From a bacterium HR20 (lineage in GTDB: Bacteria; Bacteroidota; Ignavibacteria; Kapaibacteriales; NICIL-2): DNA of 5,069 bases. A program made the translations under genes and the position numbers. The notes under the pieces were generated by a model, which ran no database searches, was not told where the DNA came from, and was given only the letters and a program-made list of their open reading frames with translations. Location: NCBI GenBank assembly GCA_002898675.1, contig BEHW01000124.1:1-5069 (forward strand), in the 5' to 3' direction. Position 1 is the stretch's first letter, and every line of letters begins with the position of its first letter. Below are positions 1-5,069 of the stretch, piece after piece.

Positions 1-1
1 C

Positions 2-1729
2 GTCGTCCGCGCTGTTGATGGTGTCTCGTTCGAGATTCCGCGTGGCAAGACCGTCGGGATCGTCGGAGAGTCGGGGTCAGGAAAGTCCGTTACAGCGCTC
101 TCTATCATGCGCTTGATCCCAAGTCCACCAGGGAAAATCGTCAGCGGCTCGATTTTGCTCACCGAACCGGACGGAACGCAGGTGGATTTGCTCTCATTGC
201 CGGAAGAGCAGATGCGCCACTACCGTGGCAATCGCATAGGGATGATCTTCCAGGAGCCGATGACTTCGCTCAATCCGGTGTTTCGGTGTGGGGACCAAGT
301 TGCTGAGGCGTTGCAGTTGCACTTAGGAATGAGCCGCCAGGATGCGCGGGAACGCGTGGTCCAACTTTTTCGTGAAGTCCAGCTTCCCCGTCCGGAAATT
401 ATCCTCGACCAATATCCGCATCAGCTCTCGGGGGGGCAGAAGCAACGGGTGATGATTGCGATGGCAATGGCGTGCAACCCCGATCTGCTTATCGCCGACG
501 AGCCGACGACGGCGCTCGATGTTACCGTGCAAGCAGCAATCCTGGAGCTGATCAGCCACCTGCAGCAGCAACACCAGATGAGCGTGCTCTTCATTACGCA
601 CGACCTGGGCGTGATTGCAGAGATTGCCGATTACGTTATCGTCATGTACCGTGGGCGTATTGTCGAGCAGGGAAGTGTGCTCGAGATCTTCGAACGTCCC
701 CAGCATCCATACACGAAAGGGCTACTGGCGTGTCGTCCACGGCTGGATGTGCGCATGCGCCTTCTGCCGACGGTGTACGATTTCATGGAGGAACGGCCAG
801 ATGGAACGATCGTCGAACGGTCGAGTGGAAGCTTGGGGGAAATTATCGCTCTGCGTGCTGAGTCGCCCGAAGAGCGTGCGCAGCGTCGCGTAGAGCTTGA
901 GAGCCGGCCAGCGTTGCTCCGTGTCGAAGACCTGCGCGTGCACTTTCCGATTCGGACTGGGCTGTTCAGCCGTGTATCGGGGTGGGTCAAGGCTGTTGAT
1001 GGCGTTAGTTTCACTGTTCGACAGGGCGAGACGCTCGGCTTGGTCGGTGAAAGCGGCTGCGGGAAGACTACTACTGGACGTGCCATTTTGCGGCTGGTCG
1101 AGCCGACAGATGGCCGAATTTTCTTCGATGGGCACGATGTAACACAGCTTGGCCGCTCGGAGCTCAAAGCGCTGCGTCGGAACATGCAGATCATCTTCCA
1201 GGATCCGTACTCGTCGCTCAATCCGCGTCTGACGGTTGGGAGCGCGATCATGGAAGTGCTCAAGGTTCACGGCCGCTTCTCGAGCGATGCCGAGCGCCGG
1301 GAGTACATCGAAGAGCTGCTGGTCAAAGTTGGGTTGCAGCGGGAGCACTACCACAACTACCCGCACGAGTTCAGTGGCGGTCAGCGGCAGCGCATCTGTA
1401 TTGCACGCGCATTAGCCTTAGAGCCGAAGCTGCTCATCTGCGATGAGTCGGTTTCCGCGCTCGATGTGAGCATCCAAGCGCAAGTGCTCAATCTGCTCGT
1501 CAAGCTCCGCGAGGAGCTTGGGCTGACGTACATCTTCATCTCGCACGACTTGAGCGTCGTCAAGTTCATCAGCGATCGTATCGCAGTCATGAACGCCGGG
1601 CGCATCGTCGAACTCCAAGATGCCGACGAGCTCTATCGTGCACCGCAGCAAGAGTACACGCGCCAGCTCATCGCGGCGATTCCTGCACCGACAGTCGAGT
1701 CTATTCGCCACCGACTCTCTGCTGCATAG
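2..1729 (+). CDS. Tandem (DppD-DppF-like) peptide/nickel-family ABC transporter ATP-binding protein, 5' partial
   Basis: Cytoplasmic ATPase that would power import of oligopeptides, dipeptides or a related substrate through a separate membrane permease. The frame is open from base 2 and already encodes 'AVDGVSFEIPRGK', so the true start is upstream and the ATG at 107 is internal. About 20 N-terminal residues are probably missing. Two complete ABC domains lie in tandem. Domain 1 has Walker A GESGSGKS (65-88), the Q-loop Gln (251-253), signature LSGGQ (425-439), Walker B LLIADEP (485-505) and the switch His (599-601). Domain 2 has GESGCGKT (1046-1069), FSGGQ (1370-1384), LLICDE (1430-1447) and His (1544-1546). 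All catalytic residues are present, so both sites look active. HPYTKGLL (704-715 onward) is the usual C-terminal mark of DppD/OppD-type domains, and a weaker 'EYTRQLIAAIP' closes domain 2. The approximately 60-residue linker has one Cys, so the four-Cys iron-sulfur site described in some DppD proteins is absent. Substrate is not determinable. The next gene starts 3 bases after the TAG. Confidence 0.95.
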   Translation, partial: VVRAVDGVSFEIPRGKTVGIVGESGSGKSVTALSIMRLIPSPPGKIVSGSILLTEPDGTQVDLLSLPEEQMRHYRGNRIGMIFQEPMTSLNPVFRCGDQVAEALQLHLGMSRQDARERVVQLFREVQLPRPEIILDQYPHQLSGGQKQRVMIAMAMACNPDLLIADEPTTALDVTVQAAILELISHLQQQHQMSVLFITHDLGVIAEIADYVIVMYRGRIVEQGSVLEIFERPQHPYTKGLLACRPRLDVRMRLLPTVYDFMEERPDGTIVERSSGSLGEIIALRAESPEERAQRRVELESRPALLRVEDLRVHFPIRTGLFSRVSGWVKAVDGVSFTVRQGETLGLVGESGCGKTTTGRAILRLVEPTDGRIFFDGHDVTQLGRSELKALRRNMQIIFQDPYSSLNPRLTVGSAIMEVLKVHGRFSSDAERREYIEELLVKVGLQREHYHNYPHEFSGGQRQRICIARALALEPKLLICDESVSALDVSIQAQVLNLLVKLREELGLTYIFISHDLSVVKFISDRIAVMNAGRIVELQDADELYRAPQQEYTRQLIAAIPAPTVESIRHRLSAA

Positions 1730-1732
1730 GCG

Positions 1733-2524
1733 ATGATTGTCATCGAGGACGTCTACAAAGCGTTCGGCCCCAAGCAGGTCCTCCGCGGAGTATCACTCCA
1801 AATCCCCGACGGCCAAACCACCTGCATTGTCGGCAAATCCGGTTGCGGCAAAAGTGTGCTGCTCAAGATCATCGTCGGGCTGCTCCGACCGGATCGGGGA
1901 ATAGTACGGATTGATGGAACGCCGATCGGAGGGCTTCCGCAGGATGCGCTCTACGCCGTTCGCCGTAGAATCGGCTTTGTTTTCCAGGGTGCAGCACTCT
2001 TCGACTCGCTGACCGTCTGGGAAAATGTCGTCATCGGTCTCTACGAGCACGGTGAACGCCGATTCGAGGTTCTCGATGCAGAAGCACGCCGTGTTCTGCA
2101 AGCAGTCGGGCTTGTGCCATCGCCAGAGGAGGTCGGCATCGAGGCGCACGAACGTGAGTATGCTCTCCTGTGTGCAAAGAAACCGTCGGATCTCTCCGGG
2201 GGCATGCGCAAGCGCGTCGGTGTCGCGCGCGCACTCGTCGGCAGACCAGAGTATATCCTCTACGACGAACCTTCGACAGGACTCGATCCGGTCACGTCTG
2301 AGCAGATTGACCGCCTCATCAAAGACCTCCAGCATCGTCTGGGAGTGACGAGTGTTGTCATCACGCACGATATGTTCTCAGTGTTCAACGTCGCCGATAG
2401 CGTTGCGATGCTCCACGACGGCGTGGTGTGGTTCAGCGGTAGCGTCGAAGCATTTCGGCAATCGTCGGATCCGGTCGTGCAGGAATTCATCGAGCGATTT
2501 GTGGCACCCTACGAGCGAGCCTAA
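1733..2524 (+). CDS. mlaF: MlaF-like ABC transporter ATP-binding protein (phospholipid/MCE transport family)
   Basis: 263-residue cytoplasmic ABC ATPase resembling MlaF/Ttg2A, which with an MlaE permease and MCE-domain MlaD moves lipids between inner and outer membranes. Visible motifs are Walker A GKSGCGKS (residues 34-41), Q-loop FVFQ (Gln85) followed by the family-typical 'GAALFDSLTVWENV', signature LSGGM with 'RKRVGVARAL' (154-168), Walker B YILYDEP (175-180, Glu179), D-loop STGLDP and switch His212 in 'VVITHDM'. The LSGGM rather than LSGGQ signature and the 'GAALFDSLTV' stretch are what place it in the Mla/Mkl group. Between the helical region (VGL127) and the signature there are about 26 residues where E. 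coli MlaF, from memory, has about 10. The ATG at 1733 starts directly at the first ABC strand (MIVIEDVYKAFG). Shine-Dalgarno is poor (AGG only 2 bases away), so coupling to the gene ending at 1729 is likely. No MlaE or MCE gene is in the window. Family assignment is firm; the lipid-transport role is inferred. Confidence 0.88.
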   Translation: MIVIEDVYKAFGPKQVLRGVSLQIPDGQTTCIVGKSGCGKSVLLKIIVGLLRPDRGIVRIDGTPIGGLPQDALYAVRRRIGFVFQGAALFDSLTVWENVVIGLYEHGERRFEVLDAEARRVLQAVGLVPSPEEVGIEAHEREYALLCAKKPSDLSGGMRKRVGVARALVGRPEYILYDEPSTGLDPVTSEQIDRLIKDLQHRLGVTSVVITHDMFSVFNVADSVAMLHDGVVWFSGSVEAFRQSSDPVVQEFIERFVAPYERA

Positions 2525-2526
2525 CC

Positions 2527-3084
2527 ATGGCAGTGCGCATCTACACCAAAACCGGTGACCGCGGCACAACTGCGCTCTTCGGCGGGCAACGTGTTCCCAA
2601 GCATGCCCTCCGCATCGAGTGCTACGGCACCGTTGATGAGCTCAACAGCGTGCTTGGTACTGCAATTGCACACGAGCGCATGCCCGAGCAGATACGAGCA
2701 ATCTTGCTCGAGCTGAGCTGTCGCCTTTTTGCGCTTGGCAGCGATTTAGCAACGCCGCTGGATCCACCGCCCCGCTGGGAAGTTCCGCGGATTGCTCCGT
2801 CCGATATCGAGTGGCTCGAGGGCTGGATCGATCGCTGGGAAGAAGAGCTTCCTCCACTGAAAAACTTCATTCTGCCGACTGGCAGCATGCCTGCCGCATT
2901 GCTGCACCAGGCGCGAACAGTATGCCGCCGAGCCGAGCGGCGTGCAACTGAGCTTGCCGAACAGGAGGACATTGGGGTTGCTGTCGTGCCGTTCTTGAAT
3001 CGCTGCTCGGACTTCCTCTTCGTTGCAGCGCGGATGGTCAACCACCAGCTCGGTGTGCCCGACGTTCTCTGGGTGACACGATAG
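2527..3084 (+). CDS. pduO: Cob(I)alamin adenosyltransferase, PduO/MMAB type
   Basis: 185-residue cytoplasmic enzyme that transfers the 5'-deoxyadenosyl group of ATP to cob(I)alamin, giving adenosylcobalamin, the cofactor of enzymes such as methylmalonyl-CoA mutase. It is full length for the PduO-type family and has its landmarks in order: the N-terminal ATP-binding TKTGDRGTT (residues 7-15), the GG-x4-K turn (Lys25), 'GTVDELNS' (34-41), 'NFILPTGS' (113-120) carrying the Phe that covers the lower face of the corrin, 'RTVCRRAER' (130-138) and the C-terminal 'FLNRCSDFLFVAAR' (156-169). The usual FILPGG is FILPTG here, a small departure. The ATG at 2527 gives the expected N-terminus and sits 2 bases after the stop of the MlaF-like gene, without a convincing ribosome binding site. 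No cobalamin biosynthesis gene, B12-dependent enzyme or pdu gene is adjacent, so a housekeeping or salvage role is inferred. The pdu symbol marks the family, not an operon. Confidence 0.95.
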   Translation: MAVRIYTKTGDRGTTALFGGQRVPKHALRIECYGTVDELNSVLGTAIAHERMPEQIRAILLELSCRLFALGSDLATPLDPPPRWEVPRIAPSDIEWLEGWIDRWEEELPPLKNFILPTGSMPAALLHQARTVCRRAERRATELAEQEDIGVAVVPFLNRCSDFLFVAARMVNHQLGVPDVLWVTR

Positions 3085-3094
3085 ACTGGGTGCG

Positions 3095-4468
3095 CTACTG
3101 TTGTCGGTACTGCTTGGGATCAATGCCGAAGCGTCGGCAATGGTTGTAGATCGTTTCTCGGCTGACACCGAGCAGTGCTGCGGCTCTGGTGACATTCCCT
3201 TTGGCTGTTGCGAGTGCTTCTTCGATTGCAGACTTTTCGGCATTAGCTTTGATCATGCCGAGTGAATCTGCAGAACGAGGCGTGGTGATGCGGTATCCAG
3301 ATTGCAAGGCATCGGCAACGTGGCGTTCTTCGATGTATTCACCATCTCCGGCGTTCATGAAGCTCTCCTTGAGGACGCTGATGAGTTGGCGGACGTTTCC
3401 CGGCCACTGCTGTGCCTGAAGCAAGCTCAGTGCTGCTGGTGTCAGTGTCTTGGGTACGAAGGCTGATTCGTTGAGTTGTGCAAGGGTATGCTGGGCGATG
3501 AGGGGAATGTCCTCCCGTCGCTCGCGGAGAGGCGGGATGACGATTTCTGTTTCGCGCAAGCGGTAGTAGAGCTGCTCGCGGAAGAGACCCTGCTTGGTTG
3601 CGGCTGCCAGGTCACGATCTGTTGCGGAGATAAAGCGGATGTCAACAGTTTCTACCTCGCTGCTGCCGACGCGATGGAAGGTTTTCTCTTCAATCGGGAT
3701 AAGCAGGCTCGATTGCATGTCGTAGGCAAGCTCGCCGATTTCATCCAAAAAGAGTGTGCCGCGATTGGCAGCATGGAAGAATCCGCGTTTATCTTGTGCT
3801 GCACCGGTGAATGCACCGCGGACGTGACCGAACATTTCACTCTGGAAAAGTTCGTGCGGGATGTTGGGGATGTCCACGGTGACGAATGGATAGTTCTTCC
3901 GCGGGCTAGCGGCGTGAATTGCTTGCGCCACAAGACGTTTGCCTGTGCCAGTCTCACCGGTAATGAGGACGTTCAGTTGTGAGCGTGCGATACGGAGAAT
4001 CTTTTGTGCCAGCTCGGCCATAATCGGCGATTGTGCGATGATCCCGTGCGTGCGGAGAAAGCTCAGAGCAGCTTCTGTGTCGGTACCGTTGGATGATGCG
4101 CTCCCGGCAGCTTGGCGGACAACCTCGAGCAGTCGCTCGTTGCTGAGCGTTGCTTTGTCAATGAAGTTTTCAGCGCCAAGCTTGATTGCGCGGACGGCGC
4201 TTTCGAGTGTCCCTCTGCCGCTGATCATCACAACAGGGAGATGCGGAAAGCGCCGACGGATGATTTCGAGCACATCCATCCCCGTGCGCTGTTCCCCGTC
4301 GAACTCGATGTCGAGCAAAACCAAGTCGAGTTCGCGCGCATGGCGTTCAACTGTTGCGAGTGCCTCGTCGGTTGTGTGCGCGACGAGTGCGCTCCAGCCC
4401 TGCTGCGAGAAGGATTCGCGCAGCGAGGCGCAGTAATCCTTGTGGTCATCAGCGATGAGCAGCTTCAT
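3095..4468 (-). CDS. Sigma-54-dependent response regulator, NtrC family
   Basis: 457-residue cytoplasmic transcription activator: phosphorylation of the receiver would license the AAA+ domain to remodel sigma-54 RNA polymerase. The receiver (about 1-120) has the acidic pair Asp7-Asp8, phospho-acceptor Asp53 in LVLLDIEFDG, switch Ser83 and Lys105, so it looks competent. The AAA+ domain (about 142-385) has Walker A GETGTGK (171-177), the sigma-54-contacting GAFTGA loop (218-223) intact, Walker B TLFLDEIGEL (Asp242-Glu243), 'FREQLYYRL' (297-304) with its arginine, and sensor-II region WPGNVRQL. A Fis-type helix-turn-helix closes the protein (about 423-450, 'GNVTRAAALLGVSRETIYNH'). Arg178 follows the Walker A Lys where the family commonly has Glu. 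The ATG at 4468 lies inside the preceding lipoprotein gene (20-base overlap) and fits the start of the receiver fold; only a weak GGGA precedes it. No histidine kinase is in view, so the signal and target genes are unknown. Confidence 0.96.
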   Translation of the reverse strand: MKLLIADDHKDYCASLRESFSQQGWSALVAHTTDEALATVERHARELDLVLLDIEFDGEQRTGMDVLEIIRRRFPHLPVVMISGRGTLESAVRAIKLGAENFIDKATLSNERLLEVVRQAAGSASSNGTDTEAALSFLRTHGIIAQSPIMAELAQKILRIARSQLNVLITGETGTGKRLVAQAIHAASPRKNYPFVTVDIPNIPHELFQSEMFGHVRGAFTGAAQDKRGFFHAANRGTLFLDEIGELAYDMQSSLLIPIEEKTFHRVGSSEVETVDIRFISATDRDLAAATKQGLFREQLYYRLRETEIVIPPLRERREDIPLIAQHTLAQLNESAFVPKTLTPAALSLLQAQQWPGNVRQLISVLKESFMNAGDGEYIEERHVADALQSGYRITTPRSADSLGMIKANAEKSAIEEALATAKGNVTRAAALLGVSRETIYNHCRRFGIDPKQYRQQ

Positions 4469-4907
4469 CGTTCCCGACCAAGTGATTCAACCACCGAAAA
4501 ATAGCACGGAAGTGACGGCTCCCGTATGTTTCGAACCGCGCATCCCAGACGGCGCGGGCTGTTGCAGTTGGCGATGTAAGCTCGACGTAGTGCGACACTG
4601 GTCCGATGACGACGTAAGTCTGGTGCTGCACGAATGCATTCCGAAGATCGGTCGCCACGGCGCAGTGCGTTTGCGGTTCGATGCGGACGTCGAGCGTATC
4701 GAGAATACGGAGCTGGCCACTGTGGATGCTCTGCTGGTAGCGGCTCACTGTGCCGTTCCACGCAAGCTGGTAGCCTTCGAGACGTCCGAGCGAGTCGAGC
4801 CACGTCCCCCAGCGAATGACATGCCCTGGTGGGAGGGTGCAAGGCGGTGGTGACGTGCTCGCACAAGCAGTAAAGACTACTGCAGCAATGCTAATCGCCA
4901 GGCGCAT
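4449..4907 (-). CDS. Unrecognised small probable lipoprotein
   Basis: 152-residue protein of no family I recognise. The start at ATG 4907 is preferred because it gives a short signal sequence (MRLAISIAAVVFTAC) and follows a GGAG with 8-base spacing. A longer version from TTG 4964 would place an 19-residue polar extension before it. The signal has Arg2, a hydrophobic stretch 3-13 and Cys15 preceded by F-T-A. Phe at -3 is off the usual Leu/Val/Ile, so lipidation is likely but not certain. After the Cys comes a Ser/Pro-rich tether (16-27). The mature part has about 125 residues with two more Cys (23 and 82), which could form a disulfide. It is rich in alternating hydrophobic/polar segments ('TYVVIGPVSHYVEL') that suggest beta strands, and the end is aromatic and basic (WDARFETYGSRHFRAIFRWL). 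It overlaps gltX by 17 bases and the sigma-54 regulator gene by 20 bases, so the three are presumably one transcript. Expected location is the periplasm or an envelope membrane. Function unknown. Confidence 0.75.
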   Translation of the reverse strand: MRLAISIAAVVFTACASTSPPPCTLPPGHVIRWGTWLDSLGRLEGYQLAWNGTVSRYQQSIHSGQLRILDTLDVRIEPQTHCAVATDLRNAFVQHQTYVVIGPVSHYVELTSPTATARAVWDARFETYGSRHFRAIFRWLNHLVGNDEAAHR

Positions 4908-5069
4908 GGCGCGTGCTCCATGCAAGGAACAACTCGATTCGCCGAAGCACCTCTGCTTTGCCAAGGAGTGCCATCGTGTCCATCATCCCAGCACCCACGC
5001 GTTTTCCAGTGATTGCCAGCCGAAGCAGCGTTCCGATCTGGCGGAATGGAATGTTGCGTTCGCGGCTGT
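4891..5069 (-). CDS. gltX: Glutamyl-tRNA synthetase, C-terminal 58 residues (5' part outside window)
   Basis: The reverse strand encodes 58 residues from base 5067 down to TAG at 4893-4891, too short to stand out as an ORF. 'RQIGTLLRLAITGKRVGAGM' followed by 'LLGKAEVLRRIELFL' matches the end of the anticodon-binding domain of bacterial glutamyl-tRNA synthetase, whose last helices carry the pattern 'lRlaltGr..GPgl.....lLGkeevl.Rl'. The enzyme charges tRNA-Glu (and in many bacteria tRNA-Gln, for later amidation) in the cytoplasm. Gly-Ala-Gly replaces the usual Gly-Pro-Gly/Glu in the turn. A short tail (AWSTRHAPGD) extends past the conserved helix and is the part that overlaps the lipoprotein gene. 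Only the C-terminus is visible, so identification rests on this one motif. The catalytic HIGH and KMSKS regions lie outside the window. Confidence 0.87.
   Translation of the reverse strand, partial: SRERNIPFRQIGTLLRLAITGKRVGAGMMDTMALLGKAEVLRRIELFLAWSTRHAPGD
4916..4919 (-). promoter_or_regulatory. Ribosome binding site GGAG of the lipoprotein gene
   Basis: On the reverse strand GGAG (4919-4916) stands 8 bases before the ATG at 4907, inside the last codons of gltX. It is the clearest Shine-Dalgarno sequence seen in the window and decides the start in favour of the short signal-peptide form over the upstream TTG at 4964. Confidence 0.6.

Noticed and set aside
631..1366. Long reverse-strand open frames (about 210 codons) over the first ABC gene.
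   Set aside because: They lie opposite strongly conserved ABC motifs, lack recognisable domains, and have Ser/Arg-rich composition typical of shadow frames in GC-rich DNA.
107..1729. ATG at 107 as the start of the first ABC gene.
   Set aside because: The same frame is open to base 2 and encodes the Walker A motif at 65-88, upstream of this ATG.
3124..3139. Perfect inverted repeat TGCCGA-agcg-TCGGCA near the convergent junction, considered as a terminator.
   Set aside because: Only a 6-bp stem, no T run on either side, and it lies within the codons of the regulator's helix-turn-helix (RRFGID region).
3476..4504. Forward open frames of 130-168 codons opposite the sigma-54 regulator.
   Set aside because: The reverse-strand gene explains the region with intact receiver, AAA+ and helix-turn-helix motifs; the forward frames show no domain or ribosome binding site.
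4440..4853. Forward open frame of 137 codons opposite the lipoprotein gene.
   Set aside because: The reverse frame is supported by a signal peptide, a Shine-Dalgarno and close gene overlaps; the forward frame has no such support. This is the least certain of the rejections because the lipoprotein has no known homologue.
4908..4964. Longer form of the lipoprotein gene starting at TTG 4964.
   Set aside because: It adds a polar 19-residue extension before the signal sequence; the ATG at 4907 has a GGAG at proper spacing.
4959..4973. Reverse-strand TGGCACTCCTTGGCA inside gltX, resembling a sigma-54 -24/-12 promoter pointing toward the lipoprotein and regulator genes.
   Set aside because: The GG and GC elements are 9 rather than 10 bases apart and the -12 box is TGGC rather than TTGC. 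Sigma-54 promoters are strict on this spacing, and the site encodes conserved gltX residues.

Overview
The window holds six genes packed into two convergent blocks and has no RNA gene, mobile element, CRISPR array or long non-coding stretch. The organism looks like a bacterium with moderately GC-rich DNA, very tight gene packing and mostly weak Shine-Dalgarno signals. The fused two-domain peptide-type ABC ATPase with its 'LLACRP...LPT' linker, the MlaF-like ATPase and the weak ribosome binding sites are reminiscent of the Bacteroidota/Chlorobiota side of the tree. This placement is only an impression and has not been tested.

Left block (+ strand, 2-3084): (i) the 3' 575 codons of a tandem DppD-DppF-type ABC ATPase for a peptide/nickel-class importer, whose N-terminus lies outside the window; (ii) an MlaF-type ATPase of the phospholipid/MCE transport family with an extra segment before its signature motif; (iii) a complete PduO/MMAB-type cob(I)alamin adenosyltransferase. 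The gaps between them are 3 and 2 bases, so they are very probably co-transcribed and translationally coupled, although their known roles differ. No permease or substrate-binding partner for either transporter is in view.

Right block (- strand, 5069-3095): (iv) the last 58 codons of glutamyl-tRNA synthetase (gltX); (v) a small unrecognised probable lipoprotein overlapping the end of gltX by 17 bases; (vi) a complete NtrC-type sigma-54-dependent response regulator overlapping the end of the lipoprotein gene by 20 bases. No sensor kinase is present, and no well-spaced -24/-12 promoter was seen by eye.

The two blocks meet tail to tail with only 10 bases between stop codons and no visible terminator. 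Nothing here is clearly a new biological system. The points most worth following are the lipoprotein coupled to a sigma-54 activator behind gltX, and the orphan MlaF-like ATPase with its insertion.
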